9,616 bases of DNA, taken from positions 1 to 9,616 of the forward strand of contig DASYSA010000536.1 of the NCBI GenBank assembly GCA_036003885.1. Direction: 5' to 3'. Position numbers and translations under genes: made by a program. Source of the stretch: DASYSA01 sp036003885. Its GTDB lineage: Bacteria > Acidobacteriota > Blastocatellia > UBA7656. The notes under the pieces are model-generated. The model ran no database searches and had not been told where the DNA came from. It saw only the letters and a list, made by a program, of their open reading frames with translations. The first letter of the stretch is position 1; each line of letters opens with the position of its first letter. Positions 5,436-9,616 of the stretch are shown piece after piece.

Positions 5436-6838
5436 TGGAAGACAAGCCTGACCGCGACGACCGCAAGAACGTCATTGTTATAACGCGGGCCGAGTTGAGC
5501 AGCAGTCACGTGGACGACCTCCTCAAACGCCAGATGAGTCTGCGCGGGGAAGCCGGCATCACTCGCGATCGCGGCCGGCGCTGGTACTATCAAAACTGGC
5601 TCGTCTTTATGATGGCCGGTTTGTTGGCGGCAGTCGGCGGTTGGGCCATTCTCGAGCCCTACCTCGACGACATGCCATACGTTCAGGGGCCCATTGAAAA
5701 GCTGGATCTCAACGACCACCTTCCGGATAAGATCAAGCTGAACGACCAGGAATTCGAGTTGGATGTTGGGGGCGGTGGCGTGCTGTACATCCGGGGTCAG
5801 AAAATATGGCTGCACGACCGCACTCGAATGATGGATGCCGCGGGCGACTGGGTCCGGTTGGACACTTCGGCCGTGCAGGTAGGCCAACAGATCGGTGTCT
5901 ACGTGGAGTACGAGCGCGCGGGCAATGATAATCTTGCGCTCGCGTGGTATGTAGTTCCATCTCCACGTGAGCCCGCGCCGGCGAAGGCGCTCCTTACAAT
6001 TCGGCAGCTTGCCGCGAGGACCAGCGCCGCCGGAATGTTGTTCTTCTCACTTGTGGGGGGAATGATCGGGCTGGCAGTTGGGGCGGCAGATGGAATCGTC
6101 TGCCGCCTGCCGCGCCGCGCTCTTCTCGCGGGCGCGATCGGACTCGTGGTCGGCTTCGTTGGCGGCTTCATATCCAGCATTCTGGCTAACCTGATTTACG
6201 CCCCGCTCACGAAACTGGCAATGGCACAGTCTGGAGGCGCTGAGGCGATGACCACCTTCGGTTTCTTCCTTCAACTCCTCGGCCGATCGATGGCCTGGTC
6301 CATTGGAGGTATGACAGCGGGGCTTGGCCAGGGCATTGCGCTTCGGTCCAAGCGCTTGCTCGTCTATGGTCTGCTCGGCGGCGTCATCGGAGGCCTCGTG
6401 GGCGGACTGCTCTTCGACCCAATCTATTTCCTGCTCGCCGGGTCAGAAAGCCCAAGCGCCCACTGGAGCCGGCTGGTCAGCCTGGGAGTAATCGGCGCGG
6501 CGGTCGGCGCGATGATCGGAGTGGTTGAGTTGTTAGCCCGCGACGCATGGCTCCGAATGACTGCCGGACCCCTTGCAGGAAAAGAGTTCCTGATATTCAA
6601 AGACGTAATGAACATCGGCGCCTCTCCTCGTTCCGACATATACCTGTTCAACGATCCGGAAGTCACGGATCAGCACGCAACGCTCCGGTCGGTCGGCGAC
6701 GAAGCTGAAATCGAAAGCCGCGACAACCTGCGCCAGGTGCTGGTCAATGGCCGTCCGCTTCAAAGATCGAGGCTGCGCCATGGAGATCAGATAACGATTG
6801 GGCGCACGGTATTCTTATTCCAGAAGCGGCAGGGATAA
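5435..6838 (+). CDS. six-pass membrane protein with C-terminal FHA domain
   Basis: I choose the ATG at 5435 (467 residues) over the overlapping GTG at 5432 because AAGGAA lies seven bases upstream and the ATG overlaps the JAB stop. Residues 1-50 are polar. A first membrane segment lies at about 53-73. Residues 74-190 form a beta-rich soluble domain, probably extracytoplasmic. Five Gly/Ala-rich segments follow at about 198-220, 230-257, 275-300, 308-336 and 346-367. Residues 378-467 are an FHA domain: IGASPRSD with R399, DQHATL with H414 in place of the usual SRxHA, VNG, and GDQITIG. Six segments put the FHA domain in the cytoplasm if the N-terminus is inside. FHA domains bind phosphothreonine, so this protein could recruit phosphorylated partners to the conjugation machinery. 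The Ser-Arg of the usual binding loop is replaced by Asp-Gln, so phospho-binding is not certain. No kinase is in the window. Confidence 0.9.
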   Translation: MEDKPDRDDRKNVIVITRAELSSSHVDDLLKRQMSLRGEAGITRDRGRRWYYQNWLVFMMAGLLAAVGGWAILEPYLDDMPYVQGPIEKLDLNDHLPDKIKLNDQEFELDVGGGGVLYIRGQKIWLHDRTRMMDAAGDWVRLDTSAVQVGQQIGVYVEYERAGNDNLALAWYVVPSPREPAPAKALLTIRQLAARTSAAGMLFFSLVGGMIGLAVGAADGIVCRLPRRALLAGAIGLVVGFVGGFISSILANLIYAPLTKLAMAQSGGAEAMTTFGFFLQLLGRSMAWSIGGMTAGLGQGIALRSKRLLVYGLLGGVIGGLVGGLLFDPIYFLLAGSESPSAHWSRLVSLGVIGAAVGAMIGVVELLARDAWLRMTAGPLAGKEFLIFKDVMNIGASPRSDIYLFNDPEVTDQHATLRSVGDEAEIESRDNLRQVLVNGRPLQRSRLRHGDQITIGRTVFLFQKRQG

Positions 6839-6839
6839 C

Positions 6840-7451
6840 ATGGAGACTGATTCGCCCGCCAACTACTCGTCCGCCGGGAATGATCGCGTGGAGTCGTGTG
6901 CGATATGTCAGTCCGCGCTTGAGACCCACGAACCCACTGCGTCGTGTCCGGATTGCCACACTCGATACCACGCGGAGTGCTGGCAAGAGAATGGCGGCTG
7001 CGCAATCTATGGCTGTCCAGGCGTGCCGCCGACCGAGAATCGAGGCACGCTGGAGATTCCATCCTCTCACTGGGGGCAGGTAAACCGACCCTGCCCCGCC
7101 TGCGGCCGGGAGATTCTGGCGGCCGCGGTGCGATGCCGGCACTGCGGCGCCACGTTTTCGTCCGGTCGGACGGAGGAGAGATCTGAATTTCAGAAGCGCG
7201 CCGAACTCAACGAGCGCCTCCCCGCCGCGCGGAGAAACATCGTCATCCTCTTCGTGCTCTCCGTGATACCTTGCGTGGCTCCGTTGGCAGCCCTCTTCGG
7301 TGCGATCTGGTATCGATCGAACCGGGAAACGATCAAGGCCTTGCCGGCGCTCTACGGCGGTCTATGCAAGATCGCGCTCGGAATCGGCGCCGGGCAGACG
7401 ATTCTGATTGTGGTCATGCTAATGTTATTTTCGGTTTTTCGCTCATCGTGA
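6840..7451 (+). CDS. prokaryotic RING-finger membrane protein, candidate E3
   Basis: The ATG at 6840 follows the FHA stop by one base, with AGGGA four bases before it; the 203-residue protein begins with a short polar leader. A RING-type binuclear finger runs from C20 to C59: CAIC (C20, C23), CPDC (C36, C39), YHAEC (H44, C47), then C54 and C59 in a YGC context. This pattern resembles the prokaryotic RING family 1. A zinc ribbon follows (C85/C88, C99/C102). Two hydrophobic segments lie at about 133-158 and 170-200, so both zinc modules are likely cytoplasmic. RING fingers in E3 ligases bind the charged E2 and promote transfer, and the E2 gene comes immediately after. That makes a membrane-bound E3 the best reading. 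A structural zinc protein without ligase activity is the alternative. Confidence 0.88.
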   Translation: METDSPANYSSAGNDRVESCAICQSALETHEPTASCPDCHTRYHAECWQENGGCAIYGCPGVPPTENRGTLEIPSSHWGQVNRPCPACGREILAAAVRCRHCGATFSSGRTEERSEFQKRAELNERLPAARRNIVILFVLSVIPCVAPLAALFGAIWYRSNRETIKALPALYGGLCKIALGIGAGQTILIVVMLMLFSVFRSS

Positions 7452-7469
7452 GCGCCTGGGGAGAGAGAG

Positions 7470-7937
7470 ATGCAAGCGCGACTTCGACGATTGACTGCCG
7501 ACCATGAGCGGGTTGCAAGCCTGTTTGGCAGCACCCACAGGTACATACGTCTCGTGCAAGCCGAGGGAACGCCTCCCGACAGATATATCTTTGAGTTTCG
7601 TATCAACAGCCTGGTTCCAACGGATGGCGATCAGATCGCTATCGGCCACAGCCACAGGGCCGAAATCTTTCTGCCGCTGGATTATCCGCGGCGGCCCCCA
7701 TTCTGCCGAATGCTGAGCCCGGTGTTCCATCCAAACATCGATCCTCAGAAGATATGCATCGGCGATCACTGGAGCGCGGGGCAGTCGTTGGCCCAGCTCA
7801 TTGCCCGCATCGGCGAGATGCTCTGCTACCAGAGCTACAACGTCAAGAGTCCGCTCAACGCAAAAGCTGCGGCGTGGGCGGAGGCGAACATCGGGCAGTT
7901 GCCGTTACAGAGGATGGATCTGATCGCCGGCTTGTAG
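7470..7937 (+). CDS. E2-like ubiquitin-conjugating enzyme (UBC fold)
   Basis: This is a 155-residue protein with the standard length and motif order of a minimal E2. It has an N-terminal helix (about 1-20), beta strands to about 68, LDYPRRPPF (70-78) matching the YP-x-x-PP segment, then HPNI (87-90) with the oxyanion asparagine N89, the predicted thioester cysteine C96 in KICI, W101, a helix rich in Ile and Leu, and SPLNAKAAAW (127-136), matching the conserved PLN-x-x-A. It should accept the activated ubiquitin-like protein from the E1 and, with the RING protein, transfer it to a target amine. The ATG at 7470 lies 18 bases after the RING stop, with a GGGGAGAG-type site upstream. It closes the operon: the next gene is on the other strand. 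No regulatory insertion or membrane segment is visible. The assignment is firm. Confidence 0.94.
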   Translation: MQARLRRLTADHERVASLFGSTHRYIRLVQAEGTPPDRYIFEFRINSLVPTDGDQIAIGHSHRAEIFLPLDYPRRPPFCRMLSPVFHPNIDPQKICIGDHWSAGQSLAQLIARIGEMLCYQSYNVKSPLNAKAAAWAEANIGQLPLQRMDLIAGL

Positions 7938-7976
7938 CTCCTGTCGCCCTTGTAGCCGATCCTCGAGTCTCTGTTA

Positions 7977-8636
7977 TCACTGGCTCAGCACCAACCCTTC
8001 GAGATCCGGAAGGAAGCCGATCAATCTGCATCTCAAACTGGTAGGCCTTATGATCATATGCACACTGAAGCACTGGCCATTCTTCAGACAACAGGTCAGC
8101 GCAGCAAATTGATCTTCGCAGGTGCGATTCGCTTCACACTCGAGAGCTCCTCGTCGTGTGCAATTGAAATCCTTAATGCAGTCTTCCAAAGAATCGAAAG
8201 TCGGCAGCGCAGGGGTATCAGTATGGGGTGTTTCAAGGGCAGGAAATGTCTTTCTACTGACAACTTCGCCCGTAGCGATGTCTGTGACCAAAAGTGTTAG
8301 CGCGGTGCCCGCTTTGGTCACTTCTGTTTTATAGGTCCTTGTCGTGTTCGTGTTTTTTTCTCTTACGCTTGCATATCTAAGGACGAGGTTAGTGGCGGCG
8401 TTGTCCAACTTGATGAGGGTTCTTACGGCGCTGTTGGTCAGTGAAACTACTACCTGGGCCTCGTCCTCGTTTGTTGCAAAGAGGAAACCCTCCACATTTG
8501 CGCCTTTCAACGAATTAACAAGGTCCTGCCTGGGATCTGGCGCCGTCGTCGTCTTGCACGAGCAGACCAACCCAAGAGAAAGCAGGCCAATGGCCAGACA
8601 GAACGCAGATTTCGATCGGTCGTTCGCAGAAATCAT
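7977..8636 (-). CDS. cysteine-rich putative lipoprotein, unknown function
   Basis: On the minus strand the ATG at 8636 is chosen over one 14 codons upstream: GGAGG lies six bases before it and a signal peptide begins at once. The 219-residue product has a positively charged start, a hydrophobic core (11-24) and a lipobox-like VCSC, so C27 is the likely lipidated cysteine. The usual residue at -2 is replaced by Cys, which is unusual. Residues 50-130 look beta-rich. Eight cysteines fall in the C-terminal part (153, 159, 167, 173, 182, 183, 189, 203), suggesting disulfides outside the cytoplasm. I recognise no family. The gene converges on the E2 gene with 39 bp between the stops and is visibly less GC-rich than the operon, which hints at a separate origin. 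I see no link to the conjugation system. Confidence 0.72.
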   Translation of the reverse strand: MISANDRSKSAFCLAIGLLSLGLVCSCKTTTAPDPRQDLVNSLKGANVEGFLFATNEDEAQVVVSLTNSAVRTLIKLDNAATNLVLRYASVREKNTNTTRTYKTEVTKAGTALTLLVTDIATGEVVSRKTFPALETPHTDTPALPTFDSLEDCIKDFNCTRRGALECEANRTCEDQFAALTCCLKNGQCFSVHMIIRPTSLRCRLIGFLPDLEGLVLSQ

Positions 8637-8657
8637 TTTTAGCCTCCAGTGTTGATG

Positions 8658-8684
8658 AACATCTTGAAAAGGACACAAGATGTT
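8658..8684. promoter_or_regulatory. 9-9-9 inverted repeat upstream of the lipoprotein gene
   Basis: AACATCTTG (8658-8666) and CAAGATGTT (8676-8684) are perfect reverse complements around a nine-base spacer. The site is 11 bases upstream of the lipoprotein ribosome-binding site and 13 bases before the integrase remnant. It could be an operator, an mRNA leader hairpin, or a core-type site for a tyrosine recombinase. The sequence alone does not decide. Confidence 0.5.
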
Positions 8685-8697
8685 GAGTTGTGTAGCT

Positions 8698-8868
8698 ATG
8701 ACCGAGTTGCGAAAGCGAGTGATCGGGACTCTTCAACCGGGAACTCCGACAGTATGTCCTCTACATCAGGAATGTCAAGATGTACTCGCGGCCCAACCAA
8801 CACCGTCGCACTTGTGCGGGATCAAGTTCTTTTTCGAAGGCACGCTGGGCAAGAAATGGAAGAACCTT
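8698..8868 (+). pseudogene. decayed tyrosine recombinase (integrase), N-terminal remnant
   Basis: The plus strand begins MTELRKRVIGTLQ in one frame. A second frame then gives ELRQYVLYIRNVKMYSRP (8741-8794), and the first frame resumes with LCGIKFFFEGTLGKKW from 8812. Joined, these follow the order of the N-terminal DNA-binding domain of XerD-like integrases, so at least two frameshifts and an internal deletion have occurred. Nothing of the catalytic domain with its Arg and Tyr residues follows; the frame degenerates after about 8868 and stops at 8911-8913. The fragment is therefore inactive. It marks past mobility of this end of the window. The family call rests on motif memory rather than alignment. 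Confidence 0.6.
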
Positions 8869-8881
8869 AGGCAGAGGTGCT

Positions 8882-8990
8882 TCAAGCCTTCGTGGCGACG
8901 GCATACAAAGTAGGAATCCGCAGCCGCATTGTAGGTGGCAGCAGCCCAGGCCTTCGCATCATCCGGTGTCTGCATGGCGTCCTTTGTCAT
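8882..8990 (-). pseudogene. methyltransferase remnant with internal deletion
   Basis: The ATG (8990-8988 on the minus strand) overlaps the cupin stop as ATGA, as in a coupled operon. The first 27 residues, to about 8910, include AKAWAAATYNAAADSY, which resembles the start of UbiE-like SAM-dependent methyltransferases. The frame then becomes unrelated sequence. In the next frame the minus strand reads TLYAVATKA and stops at 8884-8882, which resembles the usual last residues of such enzymes. The simplest view is that the catalytic core was deleted, leaving both ends joined with a frameshift. The N-terminal match is moderate and the C-terminal match is weak. Confidence 0.42.
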
Positions 8991-9343
8991 CTTGTGTAGT
9001 TACCTGCGCCAAGAAAATGTATCGACACATACGGCTCATCTCCAACAACCCAGCTATCGTGTGGACTTGGTGGGACGTAGAACATTGTTCCTGGACTTAG
9101 CTCGTATACCTGGCCGTCTCTCATAGCCGCTGTTGCTGTTCCGGACACGACCATTCCAACATGCTCGATCTCGCAAAATGGTGTTCCCGCAATGGGGCTT
9201 ACGTGTTCCGACCATTTCCATCCCGGCTCGTAGGTTGCTCTGCCGATTGTCATGCCGCCGATATTTATGATCTCAAACTTCCCTTTCTCGAACAGGCGTA
9301 CCTCGTCCGGAACCTCAAACCGCTTCAGTATGACTTCAAGCAT
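8987..9343 (-). CDS. small single-domain cupin protein
   Basis: This 118-residue minus-strand protein has a cupin beta-barrel pattern. Motif 1 runs from PGWKWSEH (H47) through EIEHVGMVVSG (E60, H61, G68); motif 2 is PGTMFYVPPSPHDSW (G85, P91, H95). The histidines and the glutamate could bind a metal. The ATG at 9343 has GGAGAG five bases upstream and a promoter-like sequence about 40 bases upstream. Single-domain cupins of this size include sugar-binding, metal-binding and dioxygenase-like proteins, and many are of unknown role, so no reaction is assigned. The stop overlaps the start of a methyltransferase remnant, so the gene probably once headed a two-gene operon. Confidence 0.85.
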   Translation of the reverse strand: MLEVILKRFEVPDEVRLFEKGKFEIINIGGMTIGRATYEPGWKWSEHVSPIAGTPFCEIEHVGMVVSGTATAAMRDGQVYELSPGTMFYVPPSPHDSWVVGDEPYVSIHFLGAGNYTR

Positions 9344-9380
9344 AGTTTCTCTCCGTTTGAAATGATTTGCGCTTTAGGAC

Positions 9381-9409
9381 CTTATACTAGGCACGTGCCC
9401 AGTCATCAA
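9381..9409 (-). promoter_or_regulatory. promoter of the cupin gene with palindrome in the spacer
   Basis: Read on the minus strand, TTGATG (-35, plus coordinates 9404-9409) and TATAAG (-10, 9381-9386) are exactly 17 bp apart and face the cupin start with a leader of about 30 nt. The spacer holds the perfect 10-bp palindrome GGCACGTGCC (9390-9399), a possible repressor or activator site. Confidence 0.6.
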
Positions 9410-9491
9410 CTGATTTGATAATTGGTGACCCGGGCGGCGCTGGGATAGTTAGCAATTGGCCCACTTTGATTGCACCTCTTTGTGAGCAGCA

Positions 9492-9616
9492 ATGCTTTTT
9501 GGCGTTGCAAGAAAGAGTCTACGATTGCAGAATGAACGCTTGGACGGCATTGCTTCCTGGTTTCGCTACTTTACGACAGACCATTTGTTAGCAGCTCGAT
9601 TAATCGACAACACTCC
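9492..9616 (+). CDS. doubtful ORF running off the window
   Basis: From ATG 9492 a frame stays open to the window edge for 41 codons and begins MLFGVARKSLRLQNERLDG. The composition is protein-like (ASWFRYF, LLAARLIDN), and the gene would be divergent from the cupin with about 150 bp between them. The ribosome-binding site is poor and I recognise no family. It may be a real gene start or chance. Confidence 0.25.
   Translation, partial: MLFGVARKSLRLQNERLDGIASWFRYFTTDHLLAARLIDNT

Noticed and set aside
5348..5887. Open frame antisense to the JAB/FHA junction
   Set aside because: It lies opposite two coupled, well-supported genes and shows no domain.
8344..8655. Plus-strand ORF opposite the lipoprotein gene
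   Set aside because: The minus strand has a signal peptide, a lipobox and a good ribosome-binding site; the plus-strand product shows none.
9161..9418. Plus-strand ORF opposite the cupin gene
   Set aside because: It reads through the cupin promoter and coding sequence antisense and has no recognisable domain.

Overview
The window looks like an accessory region of a GC-rich bacterial genome. I favour a Planctomycetota or similar environmental lineage. The reasons are the mix of FHA, B-box and ubiquitin-type proteins with glycine-rich membrane segments, and the abundant palindromic intergenic repeats. This lineage call is inference.

Layout. (1) 1-585, +: C-terminal end of a large AAA/SMC-like ATPase cut by the window edge. 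(2) 853-2223, +: two membrane proteins with B-box-like zinc fingers. (3) 2334-7937, +: the core of the window, a run of six genes: a YukD-type ubiquitin-like protein (Ubl), an E1-like adenylating enzyme, a JAMM/JAB isopeptidase with a membrane anchor, a six-pass membrane protein with a C-terminal FHA domain, a RING-finger protein with two membrane segments, and a canonical-looking E2. Repeat elements separate Ubl from E1 (hairpin repeats) and E1 from JAB (a 230-bp inverted-repeat element preceded by short tandem repeats). From JAB to E2 the genes are tightly packed or overlapping. (4) 7977-8636, -: a cysteine-rich putative lipoprotein, less GC-rich by eye. (5) 8698-8990: gene debris, namely a frameshifted tyrosine-integrase remnant (+) and a methyltransferase remnant (-). 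(6) 8987-9343, -: a small cupin with a good promoter, overlapping the methyltransferase start. (7) 9492-end, +: a doubtful ORF running off the window.

How it may work. The sequence supports a complete ubiquitin-like conjugation pathway (modifier, E1, E2, RING E3 candidate, JAMM protease). The RING protein, the JAMM protease, the FHA protein and both B-box proteins all carry predicted membrane segments, while Ubl, E1 and E2 look soluble. The simplest model is conjugation and deconjugation at the cytoplasmic face of the membrane, possibly steered by phosphorylation through the FHA domain. The substrate is not visible from sequence. The decayed integrase and the nearby AAA ATPase fit a genomic island, possibly a defence island, but that is inference.
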